Source: Clostridiaceae bacterium
GTDB taxonomy: Bacteria > Bacillota > Clostridia > Oscillospirales > Acutalibacteraceae
DNA: 64,000 nt
Assembly (NCBI GenBank): GCA_016296885.1
Contig: JAEDHT010000004.1
Span: 1-64,000 of the forward strand
Reading direction: 5' to 3'
Shown here: positions 38,871 to 47,033 of the stretch, piece by piece
Numbering within the stretch: position 1 is the stretch's first letter
Layout of the letters: the number at the start of each line of letters is the position of its first letter
Notes under the pieces: generated by a model
Databases searched by the model: none
What the model saw: only the letters and a program-made list of their open reading frames with translations
Told to the model about the DNA's origin: nothing
Made by a program: the position numbers and the translations under genes

Positions 38871-40706
38871 TTGAATAATAATAAAAGCGGTGCAAAAGGA
38901 CTGCTAATTTATTTAGGATTGCCTGTGATTATCCTTATTATTGTGGCGATTCTATTTAACTCACAGCCCAAAGAGGAACACACATATTCTGAGATAGTAG
39001 GATATTTTCAGGATATGGAGGTTAAAAGCTTTAATGCAGATGCTTCGTCGGGCGAGATAGAGCTTAAATTAAATGATGACAGCACAGTAAGATACACTGT
39101 TGCAAGTCTACAAATGTTTATAGAAAAGGTTGATCCTTATATTGAGTCTTATAATGAAGGCAAAGATAAAGCAGACAGACTAAAATATGAGATCAAGCCT
39201 GCAGCTGATAACTCATTATTATGGAATCTCCTGCCTAATGCTTTGATGATAGTTTTACTTGTTGTTTTCTGGATATTCATTATGCGACGCATGGGCGGAG
39301 GTCTTGGCGGAGATAAAACCATGGGTTTTGGCAAGGCAAAGATAAAGAACATGAATGATGAAAAGCGTAAAACCACGTTTGCAGATGTTGCTGGCGCTGA
39401 TGAGGAGAAAGAAGAGCTTAAAGAAATTGTAGAATTTCTTAAAAACCCTGAAAAATACAACTCGCTTGGTGCAAGAATACCAAAGGGAGTGCTTCTTGTA
39501 GGCCCTCCGGGAACCGGTAAAACCTTGATTGCACGTGCAGTTGCAGGAGAAGCTGGTGTTCCATTCTTCTCAATTTCCGGTTCGGACTTTGTTGAGATGT
39601 TCGTTGGTGTTGGTGCATCAAGAGTAAGAGACTTATTTGAACAGGCAAAGAAAAACAACCCTTGCATTATATTTATCGATGAAATAGATGCAGTTGGTCG
39701 TCAAAGAGGCACAGGCCTTGGTGGCGGTCACGACGAAAGAGAGCAAACCCTCAACCAGTTGCTTGTAGAGATGGATGGCTTTGGTGCTAATGAAGGCGTT
39801 ATTATGATCGCCGCTACCAACAGACCAGATGTTTTAGACCCTGCTCTCATGCGTCCGGGTCGTTTTGACCGTCAGGTTATAGTAGGATATCCTGATATCA
39901 AGGGCAGAGAAGCTATTCTTAAGGTTCATGCTAACAAAAAATCCATCGGTCCTGATGTTAAACTTGATGTTATAGCAAAGTCTACAGCAGGTTTTACAGG
40001 TGCTGATCTTGAAAATCTTCTCAATGAAGCAGCTCTTCTTGCAGCTCGCCGTGATAAAAAGGCAGTTACAATGACAGAAATTGAAGAAGCCACAATTAAA
40101 ATTGTAGTAGGCGTGGAAAAGAAATCTCGTGTAATGAGCGACAAGGAAAAGAAGCTTACTGCTTACCACGAGGCTGGCCATGCAGTTGCAACTTACTTTT
40201 GCAAGTCTCTTGACCCGGTTCATCAGATTTCTATCATCCCAAGAGGTATGGCAGGTGGCTATACCATGCATTTACCATCTGAGGATAAGAGCTACCAGAG
40301 CAAAAACGAAATGATAGATAACATTATTGTTTTGCTTGGTGGTCGTGCAGCTGAGGCTGTTGTGCTTGATGATATCTCAACAGGCGCATCAAATGATATT
40401 GAGCGTGCTACAAAGATGGCAAACCAGATGGTTACTAAGTTTGGTATGAGCTCTATGGGTCCAATAGCTTTTGGTCAAGGTAACACAGAGGTGTTTATAG
40501 GCAGAGATATGGGTGTTTCTAAGGATTATTCCGAACATACTGCTTATGAAATTGACACCGAGATTCATAAAATTATTAAGGATTGTTATGATAAGACAAT
40601 TGCAATCCTTAACGAAAACATTGATAAACTCCATAGTGTAGCTCAATTTCTTATTACCAACGAGAAGATGTCTGGTGAAGAATTTGAATCAATGATGAAA
40701 TCTTAA
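38871..40706 (+). CDS. ftsH: ATP-dependent zinc metalloprotease FtsH
   Basis: This 611-residue membrane AAA+ protease has two N-terminal helices (about 10-30 and 115-135), an AAA+ domain with Walker [14 protein letters not shown] and [13 protein letters not shown], and an M41 peptidase domain with the zinc motif HEAGH. It degrades membrane and regulatory proteins. The start is TTG after AAAGGAGTGG. It ends the rnj-to-ftsH block and is followed by a hairpin. Confidence 0.96.
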   Translation: MNNNKSGAKGLLIYLGLPVIILIIVAILFNSQPKEEHTYSEIVGYFQDMEVKSFNADASSGEIELKLNDDSTVRYTVASLQMFIEKVDPYIESYNEGKDKADRLKYEIKPAADNSLLWNLLPNALMIVLLVVFWIFIMRRMGGGLGGDKTMGFGKAKIKNMNDEKRKTTFADVAGADEEKEELKEIVEFLKNPEKYNSLGARIPKGVLLVGPPGTGKTLIARAVAGEAGVPFFSISGSDFVEMFVGVGASRVRDLFEQAKKNNPCIIFIDEIDAVGRQRGTGLGGGHDEREQTLNQLLVEMDGFGANEGVIMIAATNRPDVLDPALMRPGRFDRQVIVGYPDIKGREAILKVHANKKSIGPDVKLDVIAKSTAGFTGADLENLLNEAALLAARRDKKAVTMTEIEEATIKIVVGVEKKSRVMSDKEKKLTAYHEAGHAVATYFCKSLDPVHQISIIPRGMAGGYTMHLPSEDKSYQSKNEMIDNIIVLLGGRAAEAVVLDDISTGASNDIERATKMANQMVTKFGMSSMGPIAFGQGNTEVFIGRDMGVSKDYSEHTAYEIDTEIHKIIKDCYDKTIAILNENIDKLHSVAQFLITNEKMSGEEFESMMKS

Positions 40707-40720
40707 TATGTAAATTTACA

Positions 40721-40747
40721 AGGGTACGGTGTTTTTCATCGTACCCT
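40721..40747 (+). terminator. Hairpin between ftsH and recG
   Basis: An 11-bp stem (40721-40731 with 40737-40747, one G-T pair, T5 loop) lies 14 nt after ftsH. There is no T tract, so it may be a weak terminator or an RNA-stabilising stem. Confidence 0.5.
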
Positions 40748-40772
40748 AAATAAATATAGGGAGGTGAGTGTT

Positions 40773-42815
40773 CTGTCTGTACATACAAGCAAGTCTTTAT
40801 TCGATAATCCGATAGAAGAATTAAAATATGTAGGTAAACAACGTGGGTTGCTATATAGAAAACTTGGTGTAACTTCTATAGGAGAGCTTATCACTTATTA
40901 TCCACGGGATTATGATGATTTGTCCGAGCCTACTACTGTGTTTTCGGCTATTGATGGCGAAACCTGCTGTATTAAGGTTAAAATTTCAAGCCGTCCAAAG
41001 ATTATCAAAACATCTAAGGATAAGATGGTTATAACTTGCACAGCTGAAGATGAAACAGGCGTTATTAAGCTCACCTTTTTTAATAATAAATTTATAACGA
41101 ATAAGCTTGTTATGGATAAAGAGTATCTTGTTTATGGTAAGGTAATATGCCAGTACAACGTCAAAGAAATGCAGTCACCCCAGCTTCTTTCATCTAATGA
41201 TAGTGGTCATTTTCTACCAATATATAGCCTTACAAGCGGTTTGACGAATAATATGCTACGCCGTAATATGCGAGATGCCCTTGGTATGTTACCATCTGAT
41301 ATGAGTGATACTCTTCCCGAAAAGTACAAACAAGAATATCATCTCACAGATTTATTTCAGGCTATAACGAAAATTCATTTTCCTATAACTGAAGCAGATG
41401 TTATCAGCGCAAAACGAAGACTGATTTTTGATGAATTGCTACATCTTTCATTAGGATTAAAACTAATTAAAGATGATCGTTCTAATGAAAAAAGTATAAA
41501 TATAGAGCGTAGCTATCTTGACGAATATCTCAAATGTATACCTTTTGAGCTTACAAATGCTCAGTTAAAAGCAATTAACACTTGTATGGATGATATGCTC
41601 TATGGAGCAAGCCCTATGGGCAGACTTATACAGGGTGATGTTGGCAGTGGTAAAACTTGTGTAGCCATAGCTCTATGTCATAGTGTAATCAGAAATGGTT
41701 ATCAGTGTGCCTTTATGGCTCCAACTGAGATACTTGCAGAGCAACATTATAATGTTGTAGCTCAACAACTTGAGTCGCTGGGAATTAAGGTTGCATTACT
41801 CACGGGTAGCACATCTTCTAAGAGAAAAAAAGAAATTAAAGATGCCCTTGCAGTTGGTCAGTTAAATCTGGTGATAGGCACTCATGCATTGCTTACAGAA
41901 AATGTAGTATTCAAAAATCTACTCCTTGCTGTTACAGATGAACAGCATCGATTCGGTGTGTCTCAGAGAGCTGAACTTATTTCTAAGGGTTGTAATCCAC
42001 ATTTTTTGATAATGTCTGCAACGCCAATACCACGCACACTTGCTATGATGCTATATGGCGATCTTGATATCTCCGTTATTGATGAACTTCCTAAAGGAAG
42101 ACAAAAAATCAATACCTATTTTATTGATAGTAAAATAAGGGTGCGTGCTCTAAATTTTATAAAAAAACATATTGATAGTGGAAGTCAGGCGTATATAGTT
42201 TGTCCTAGTGTGGAAGATAATGATAATAACATAGCATCTGTAATATCATATTATGAAAAACTTAAAACAGGCTTTTTTAAAGATTACAGTATTGCTCTTT
42301 TACATGGCAAAATGAAACCGGCAGAAAAAGAAAACATTATGAGTGATTTTTCAGCTGGAAAAACAAAATTGCTTATCGCCACAACAGTTGTAGAGGTGGG
42401 TGTAGATGTTCCGAATGCTACTGTAATAATGGTAGAAAATTCAGAAAGATTCGGTCTATCACAGCTTCACCAGCTCAGAGGAAGAGTGGGGAGAGGTAAT
42501 AAAAAATCCTATTGTATACTTGTTTCTGATACCACAAGCGATCAATCTAAAAAGCGACTTAATATACTTTGTCAAACTACTGATGGTTTTAAAATCGCTG
42601 ATGCTGATTTAAAGCTTCGTGGCCCCGGTGATTTTTTTGGTTCGAGACAATCAGGTTTGCCTTTACTTAGTATTGCAAGTCTTAGTGATAGCGAAATGTT
42701 TAATCTTGCGATGAGTGCTTGCGAACAAATTTTAAATGACGGGATAGAAAAGCCTATGTTTTCTCATCTTCGTGCAGAAATAAAAAGGATGTTTAGTTCC
42801 TTAAACAAAGGCTGA
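40773..42815 (+). CDS. recG: ATP-dependent DNA helicase RecG, probable CTG start
   Basis: This helicase of about 680 residues remodels stalled replication forks and Holliday junctions. The wedge domain begins at LKYVGKQRGLLYRKLGV. Motif I is GDVGSGKTCVA, motif II TDEQHRFG, and motif VI QLRGRVGRG. In frame, a GTG at 40764 overlaps the ribosome site GGGAGGTGA (40759-40767), whereas CTG at 40773 sits 5 nt after it, so CTG is the better start by spacing. It lies between ftsH and small membrane and redox genes. Confidence 0.92.
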   Translation: MSVHTSKSLFDNPIEELKYVGKQRGLLYRKLGVTSIGELITYYPRDYDDLSEPTTVFSAIDGETCCIKVKISSRPKIIKTSKDKMVITCTAEDETGVIKLTFFNNKFITNKLVMDKEYLVYGKVICQYNVKEMQSPQLLSSNDSGHFLPIYSLTSGLTNNMLRRNMRDALGMLPSDMSDTLPEKYKQEYHLTDLFQAITKIHFPITEADVISAKRRLIFDELLHLSLGLKLIKDDRSNEKSINIERSYLDEYLKCIPFELTNAQLKAINTCMDDMLYGASPMGRLIQGDVGSGKTCVAIALCHSVIRNGYQCAFMAPTEILAEQHYNVVAQQLESLGIKVALLTGSTSSKRKKEIKDALAVGQLNLVIGTHALLTENVVFKNLLLAVTDEQHRFGVSQRAELISKGCNPHFLIMSATPIPRTLAMMLYGDLDISVIDELPKGRQKINTYFIDSKIRVRALNFIKKHIDSGSQAYIVCPSVEDNDNNIASVISYYEKLKTGFFKDYSIALLHGKMKPAEKENIMSDFSAGKTKLLIATTVVEVGVDVPNATVIMVENSERFGLSQLHQLRGRVGRGNKKSYCILVSDTTSDQSKKRLNILCQTTDGFKIADADLKLRGPGDFFGSRQSGLPLLSIASLSDSEMFNLAMSACEQILNDGIEKPMFSHLRAEIKRMFSSLNKG

Positions 42816-42871
42816 TTTTTATTAAATAAAGAAAGGAAACGATATATAGTAAATTCGTTTGGTGATGAAAT

Positions 42872-43180
42872 ATGGCTGTAGATATAGTTTTTGCTGTGAT
42901 ATTGGTGTTAATTGGAATATATTTTTATCTTGGTAAAGGCGCCGATATAATAAAATGGCTCAATACAATGCCGATTGACAAAAAAGAACGCAGGGATATG
43001 GTTGGTTTGTCTAAATTTATAGGTAAGCTGTTTTTTGTAGCTTGCGGGTGTATTATTTTGATGATTATTGGAGAAATAACAGATATATATCAGTTTAATA
43101 TCGCAGGTGTTGTTTTGCTCATAATTGACGTAGTGTTTGGGTATTTTTATACACATTCAGGCGACAGATTTAATAAGTAA
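42872..43180 (+). CDS. DUF3784-like small membrane protein
   Basis: This 102-residue protein has three hydrophobic helices (about 3-22, 50-68 and 75-95) and a short cytoplasmic loop, TMPIDKKERRDM, after the first. The layout resembles DUF3784, of unknown function. GGTGA precedes the ATG. It may be co-transcribed with the following C_GCAxxG gene, 15 nt downstream. Confidence 0.65.
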   Translation: MAVDIVFAVILVLIGIYFYLGKGADIIKWLNTMPIDKKERRDMVGLSKFIGKLFFVACGCIILMIIGEITDIYQFNIAGVVLLIIDVVFGYFYTHSGDRFNK

Positions 43181-43195
43181 TAAAGGTGATTTTGC

Positions 43196-43639
43196 ATGAT
43201 GAACAAAGGGGAGCTTGCTCGTAGTTATTTTTTGCAAGGATACAACTGCTCACAGTCGGTAGCGATGAGCTTTAGTGATGAGCTAGGCATTGAAAAAGAC
43301 TTAATTGCTAAGATGACACTCGGCTTTGGCGGAGGAATCGGTAGACTAAGAGAGGTATGTGGTGCTTTTAGTGGTATTGTGTTTGTAATCAGTATGAAGT
43401 ATGGTTCCTCATTACCTGACCATGATAATAAGAAAGAAGTTTATCATATTATTCAGGATCTTGCACAAAAGTTTACTGATGCACAAGGTTCTATAATTTG
43501 CAGGGATTTGCTTATGGCATCAGGTTTGGAGCATCGTGGAACAGAGCCAGAAAAGAGAAGTGAAGTCTATTACAAAAAACGCCCTTGCGCAGAGCTTGTA
43601 TTCTTTGCCGCAAATCTTCTTCAAAATTCAGGATATTAA
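43196..43639 (+). CDS. C_GCAxxG_C_C family probable redox protein
   Basis: This 147-residue protein shows the family's cysteine pattern: YNCSQSVAMSF, GFGGGIGRLREVCGAFSG, then single Cys residues in IICRDLL and RPCAELV. Members are probable redox-active or metal-binding proteins found mostly in anaerobes; the substrate is unknown. AAAGGTGA precedes the ATG. Confidence 0.85.
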   Translation: MMNKGELARSYFLQGYNCSQSVAMSFSDELGIEKDLIAKMTLGFGGGIGRLREVCGAFSGIVFVISMKYGSSLPDHDNKKEVYHIIQDLAQKFTDAQGSIICRDLLMASGLEHRGTEPEKRSEVYYKKRPCAELVFFAANLLQNSGY

Positions 43640-43702
43640 ATAAATGAATAATTACCTTTTTATTTGGAAAAATATTATATATTCCTGAATGAGGTGGTTA
43701 TT

Positions 43703-44374
43703 TTGTTTAATAGGAAATTTCTGATTTTCTCTTTAATATTTGTTTTTGTTTTTTCTTTTGCGGTGGCATATTCATTTTTTACTACTGATACATTGGCACT
43801 CTCTAAGGAAGGCTCAATAGGCAATGAAATTATCCAAATCCAAACTAAACTTACAGAGCTAGGTTATTACACCTATGATATAGATGGTGTGTTTGGTAGT
43901 AGGACAAAAAAGGCAGTTATGGCTTTTCAGAGAAATAATGGTTTAAAGGAAGATGGCATAGTAGGCACGCAAACTCTTGAGGCACTTGGAATAACACGTG
44001 CAGATTCTTCCGGCAAATTTACAGAGGCAGAGATAGCACTACTTGCGAGAGTGATTTCCGCAGAAGCAAAAGGCGAATCATATGAAGGACAGGTGGCAGT
44101 TGGAGCAGTTATTTTAAATCGTGTAGAGCATCCGTCTTTCCCAAACACAATCTCAGGTGTTGTCTATCAGTATCGTGCATTTGAGTGTGTTGCAAATGGT
44201 GAGATTAATAAGACGGTGGCAGAATCCTCAAAGCAAGCCGCATTAGATTGTATAAATGGCTACGATCCCAGTGGCGGTGCAATATATTATTACAATCCCA
44301 AAAATACTACCAATGCCTTTATGTTATCAAGACCTGTGATTACAATTATAGGTGATCATACTTTCTGCTCATAA
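43703..44374 (+). CDS. SleB-type cell-wall hydrolase with peptidoglycan-binding domain
   Basis: This exported protein of about 223 residues has an N-terminal hydrophobic segment, a PG_binding_1 domain (about 35-95, LTELGYYTYDIDGVFGSRT) and a Hydrolase_2/SleB domain (about 105-222; ARVISAEAKGESYEGQVAVG with the probable catalytic Glu, AVILNRV, and GGAIYYYNPK). SleB-type enzymes are lytic transglycosylases that open the spore cortex on germination, though some act on growing cells. TTG at 43703 is 5 nt after GAGGTGG and yields a proper signal; the longer ORF from 43664 has no ribosome site. Confidence 0.85.
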   Translation: MFNRKFLIFSLIFVFVFSFAVAYSFFTTDTLALSKEGSIGNEIIQIQTKLTELGYYTYDIDGVFGSRTKKAVMAFQRNNGLKEDGIVGTQTLEALGITRADSSGKFTEAEIALLARVISAEAKGESYEGQVAVGAVILNRVEHPSFPNTISGVVYQYRAFECVANGEINKTVAESSKQAALDCINGYDPSGGAIYYYNPKNTTNAFMLSRPVITIIGDHTFCS

Positions 44375-44396
44375 ATTTTTTAATAATTTTGTCCGA

Positions 44397-44451
44397 AACA
44401 GTTCCTTTTATTTGTTTACATTATGTAGGTACCAAATCGAAAGGAGCTGTT
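44397..44451 (+). terminator. Long-loop hairpin after the SleB-type gene
   Basis: A 12-bp stem (44397-44408 with 44440-44451, one G-T pair) has a 31-nt loop. It lies 23 nt after the stop. The T tract is poor, so terminator function is tentative. Confidence 0.45.
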
Positions 44452-44483
44452 ATTTATGGTTTAATAATTATTAGGTGATGTAA

Positions 44484-44546
44484 ATGAAACTAGATACATT
44501 ATCTTTACTAGTTTCGACTGATATATTTTTATCATCTACAATTTAG
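44484..44546 (+). CDS. Possible 20-residue leader peptide upstream of the serpin gene
   Basis: A short ORF encodes MKLDTLSLLVSTDIFLSSTI. It starts with ATG a few bases after GGTGA (44474-44478) and ends 29 nt before the serpin ATG. It contains an inverted repeat (44486-44493 with 44508-44515), and a GGGC/GCCC mini-hairpin (44547-44557 region) follows its stop. It could be a translated leader that influences serpin expression, or chance. Confidence 0.35.
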   Translation: MKLDTLSLLVSTDIFLSSTI

Positions 44547-44575
44547 GGCAACAGCCCAAGAGGGAGGAGAATTTT

Positions 44576-46186
44576 ATGAAGAAAAGTATAAAATCAATTG
44601 CAATAGTAATTGCGATGACAATAAGTGTTATGGGAATGTGTGTACCCGTAAATGCTGAAACAAGAAAATCACAATCAAAAGAAATAATGAGGATAACTCA
44701 TCAAGAGCATATGTTTGGAGATGTAAACTATGACTATCATATTAATCTTGATGATGTTGTAATTCTACAAAAGTATATAGCAAATCTAGTAGATTATAAC
44801 AGTATATGCAAAGAACTTTCACTAACTACAAAGATGTGTCTTGTGCCTGTCAGCAATGAGAAGGAAATATCTATGATAGATGTTACGCTCATGCAACAAT
44901 ACATAGCCAAGCTAATTTCAGATTTCCCTGTAGAGAAAAACTATCCTGAAAGCTGGTCTGATTATTCTTGGCAGAGCGGTGATATTATTGATAATTACGG
45001 TCTTAATCTTGTGAGAAGCCAAGATTTTTATGATTTACCGGAAATCACAGTAGATTCTGACGAATATTCAAAGGCTTTTGATGTGTGTGTAGATCTTTTT
45101 CAAAAAGGAGTTTCAAAGGATGAGAACACACTTATTAGCCCTATGTCAATCCTAATTGCACTTGCATCAACAGCAAATGGAGCAGATGGCGAAACTTTGG
45201 AACAAATGAAAAGGTACCTCGGCAATTATGATAGTCTGGATCAGCTGAACATGATTATTAAAGCATTACAAGAAAGATTTAATTCAGAGAATCCAGATTA
45301 TGATCTTAGTGTCCTAAACTCTATCTGGGTTAAAGACGATCCGGAGCTCTTTGAGGTAAAAGAGGACTTTATCAATTCTTCCGATAAATATTTCAATGCA
45401 GAAGTATATTACGAGGATTTTTCTGATACAGAAACTGTTAATAAAATTAACAAATGGGTTGAAGACAACACATATGGATTGATAAAAAAACTAATAGAAA
45501 AGATAAAAAAAGAGGATGCTATATTCCTTATAAACACAATTGCCTTTTGTGCAGACTGGGATAGTGAACTGGATATTGCGAGATCTCAACCGTTTTATGG
45601 ATATAACGATAATGTAAATAGTGATGCAGAATATGTCAAGGATGACGAGTGCAAAAGCTATATTTACGATGATAATTCAGAGGGATTTATAAAGAAATAT
45701 AAAGGTGGAGATTATAGCTTTGTTGCTATCTTACCTGATAGTGAGATAGATATTTTAGAATATGCTCAGAGCTTTGATGGCGAGAAGCTGAGAGGTCTTA
45801 TCAAAAGTGAAACATCAAAATATAATGTTAGATTTACTATGCCTATGTTAAAATATGATTTCTCGGTTAATTATAACGATTTATTGAAAAAAGAATTTCC
45901 TGCTGCCTTTGACGTAGATTCTGCAGATTTTTCCAAAATGCTTTATCTGAAGAAGCCTGAATATAACGCTTTTATTGGCGATATTTTACATAAAACAGCC
46001 ATTGAGCTAGACGAAAAAGGTACAACCGCAGTTGCTGCAACATCTGTAAGTATAGATATTGATTATTGTGCTCAAAGCACTTTCCCGGATAAAATAATTT
46101 GTCTTAACAGACCATATGTCTATGCGATAATTGAAAATACTACAAAGCTTCCGTTGTTTATGGGTGTTGTACTCAATATCGATTAA
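44576..46186 (+). CDS. Secreted serpin with N-terminal dockerin
   Basis: This 536-residue protein has a signal peptide (about 1-27), a dockerin (about 43-118) and a serpin domain (about 140-536; NTLISPMSILIALAST, VLNSIWVKDD, FLINTIAF). The hinge of the reactive loop, EKGTTAVAATSV (about 478-490), is of the inhibitory type with small residues. By alignment with antitrypsin, P1 falls near D-Y in SIDIDYC, uncertain by a residue or two. The first dockerin repeat is intact (DVNYDYHINLDD); the second has lost Ca ligands (PVSNEKEISMID). Docked serpins are known in cellulosomes, where they may protect the complex from proteases. The ribosome site GGGAGGAG is strong. Confidence 0.88.
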   Translation: MKKSIKSIAIVIAMTISVMGMCVPVNAETRKSQSKEIMRITHQEHMFGDVNYDYHINLDDVVILQKYIANLVDYNSICKELSLTTKMCLVPVSNEKEISMIDVTLMQQYIAKLISDFPVEKNYPESWSDYSWQSGDIIDNYGLNLVRSQDFYDLPEITVDSDEYSKAFDVCVDLFQKGVSKDENTLISPMSILIALASTANGADGETLEQMKRYLGNYDSLDQLNMIIKALQERFNSENPDYDLSVLNSIWVKDDPELFEVKEDFINSSDKYFNAEVYYEDFSDTETVNKINKWVEDNTYGLIKKLIEKIKKEDAIFLINTIAFCADWDSELDIARSQPFYGYNDNVNSDAEYVKDDECKSYIYDDNSEGFIKKYKGGDYSFVAILPDSEIDILEYAQSFDGEKLRGLIKSETSKYNVRFTMPMLKYDFSVNYNDLLKKEFPAAFDVDSADFSKMLYLKKPEYNAFIGDILHKTAIELDEKGTTAVAATSVSIDIDYCAQSTFPDKIICLNRPYVYAIIENTTKLPLFMGVVLNID

Positions 46187-46208
46187 ATATTTATTAAATA
46201 ATATTTTT

Positions 46209-46242
46209 GCCCACATAAAGCTACTATTAGCCTTATGTGGGC
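46209..46242. terminator. Hairpin between convergent serpin and XRE genes
   Basis: A perfect 10-bp stem (46209-46218 with 46233-46242) lies between two convergent genes, with T- and A-rich flanks. It is a probable bidirectional terminator. Confidence 0.65.
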
Positions 46243-46305
46243 AATTATTATGATTATGACTATTTTCCTATACAATTACAATTTCTTCAAAAGCAAAAAA
46301 TAATC

Positions 46306-46632
46306 CTATTTTAAGGATTCAATATAAACACTTAAGAGCTTTAATGCTGTTTCTTTTTCATTGTTTGAACAATCCTTTAATGAATTAATAAAATCCTCTT
46401 CAGTAACTACAATATCATTATTTTTAACTAATATGTCGTTAGGTGTAATACTAAGAGCACCGCATATTTTTAGTAATGTTTCGACTCTCATATTGGTGCT
46501 CCCACGCTCTATATCTGCATAAGTTCGATCTGAAAGCTCTGCTTTTTCAGCGACTTCCGCCTGCGTTAAACCTTTTGATTTTCTGATATTATATAATTTG
46601 GTACCAACTTCTATCAAGTTCATAATCAGCAC
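46306..46632 (-). CDS. XRE-family helix-turn-helix regulator
   Basis: This 108-residue protein has an XRE/Cro HTH at about residues 8-64 (TKLYNIRKSKGLTQAEVAEKA, in two helices, then ISPNDI-like end GALSITPNDILV). The C-terminal 40 residues are helical and probably dimerise. The start is GTG, 7 nt after AGGAGG; an ATG three codons on is possible. It is divergent from the small peptide gene, and an inverted repeat overlaps that gene's promoter, so it probably regulates the peptide-export operon. The signal it senses is unknown. Confidence 0.85.
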   Translation of the reverse strand: MLIMNLIEVGTKLYNIRKSKGLTQAEVAEKAELSDRTYADIERGSTNMRVETLLKICGALSITPNDILVKNNDIVVTEEDFINSLKDCSNNEKETALKLLSVYIESLK

Positions 46633-46682
46633 TTTTCTTCCTCCTGATTGTAATTATATAAGAATTATAATTCCTATTTATA

Positions 46683-46711
46683 TTGGCAAACAGGAACTAT
46701 AGTAGTATAAT
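46683..46711 (+). promoter_or_regulatory. SigA-type promoter of the peptide-export operon
   Basis: TTGGCA (46683-46688), a 17-nt spacer and a perfect TATAAT (46706-46711), giving an 80-nt leader before the peptide gene. Confidence 0.78.
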
Positions 46712-46729
46712 TTAAGAAGTTTAGTTCCT
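46692..46729. promoter_or_regulatory. Inverted repeat overlapping the promoter, candidate XRE operator
   Basis: AGGAACTA (46692-46699) and TAGTTCCT (46722-46729) form an inverted repeat that brackets the -10 and the start of transcription. Related GGAA-type motifs occur at 46671-46677 (reverse) and 46772-46777. It is a good candidate for repression by the divergent XRE protein; this is inference. Confidence 0.5.
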
Positions 46730-46797
46730 AATGGTACTTACAAAGTGACTATTCCGCTTTGTTCGTATAACGGAACTGTGAAAAGGAGGTGAAATAG

Positions 46798-46950
46798 ATG
46801 AAAAAACTTAATACTATGGAAATGCGTAATGTTGAGGGCGGTGCTTACTACTGTAACACATGCGGAAAAAAATTCTCTTTTAAATGGACTGCTGGATATC
46901 ATATCCTTTTCTACGGACACAGATCTTTTAGATACGATTGGCGTTTCTAA
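46798..46950 (+). CDS. Double-glycine leader peptide with C2H2 zinc-finger-like core
   Basis: This 50-residue gene has a 15-residue leader, MKKLNTMEMRNVEGG, that meets every double-glycine consensus position: Leu -12, Glu -8, Met -7, Val -4, Gly -2, Gly -1. The core is 35 residues, with 12 aromatic side chains and a net charge of about +5. Its Cys19, Cys22, His35 and His41 have the spacing C-x2-C-x12-H-x5-H, with Tyr17 two before the first Cys and Phe26 at C-x3-F, as in classical C2H2 zinc fingers. A perfect AAGGAGGTGA lies 5 nt before the ATG. The C39 exporter follows 83 nt later and would cut after GG. The product is probably an exported bacteriocin or signal peptide. A CGK motif after YY recalls pediocins, but YGNGV is absent. 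Confidence 0.82.
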   Translation: MKKLNTMEMRNVEGGAYYCNTCGKKFSFKWTAGYHILFYGHRSFRYDWRF

Positions 46951-46988
46951 TCATTGCTTTTAATCATTAAAAATATATTTACAAAAAC

Positions 46989-47015
46989 GCTAACAATGGA
47001 ATAGTCATTGTTAGC
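46989..47015 (+). promoter_or_regulatory. Hairpin between peptide and exporter genes
   Basis: A perfect 10-bp stem (46989-46998 with 47006-47015, 7-nt loop) has no T tract. It may protect the peptide mRNA end or lower read-through, so that far more peptide than exporter is made. Confidence 0.55.
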
Positions 47016-47033
47016 ACTCAAAATGGTGAGAAT

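Noticed and set aside
39149..39667. 172-codon open frame antisense to ftsH
   Set aside because: It lies wholly within the conserved AAA+ coding sequence, has no ribosome site and its protein looks like a codon shadow.
46843..46872. Peptide as a class IIa pediocin
   Set aside because: YY and CGK recall pediocins, but the YGNGV box and the usual Cys spacing are missing.
46738..46920. Minus-strand 60-codon frame over the peptide gene
   Set aside because: The plus-strand frame has a perfect Shine-Dalgarno, promoter and double-glycine leader; the other is its shadow.
46306..46950. XRE gene plus small peptide as a toxin-antitoxin pair
   Set aside because: The peptide has a full double-glycine leader and is followed by its exporter; the genes are divergent rather than in an operon.
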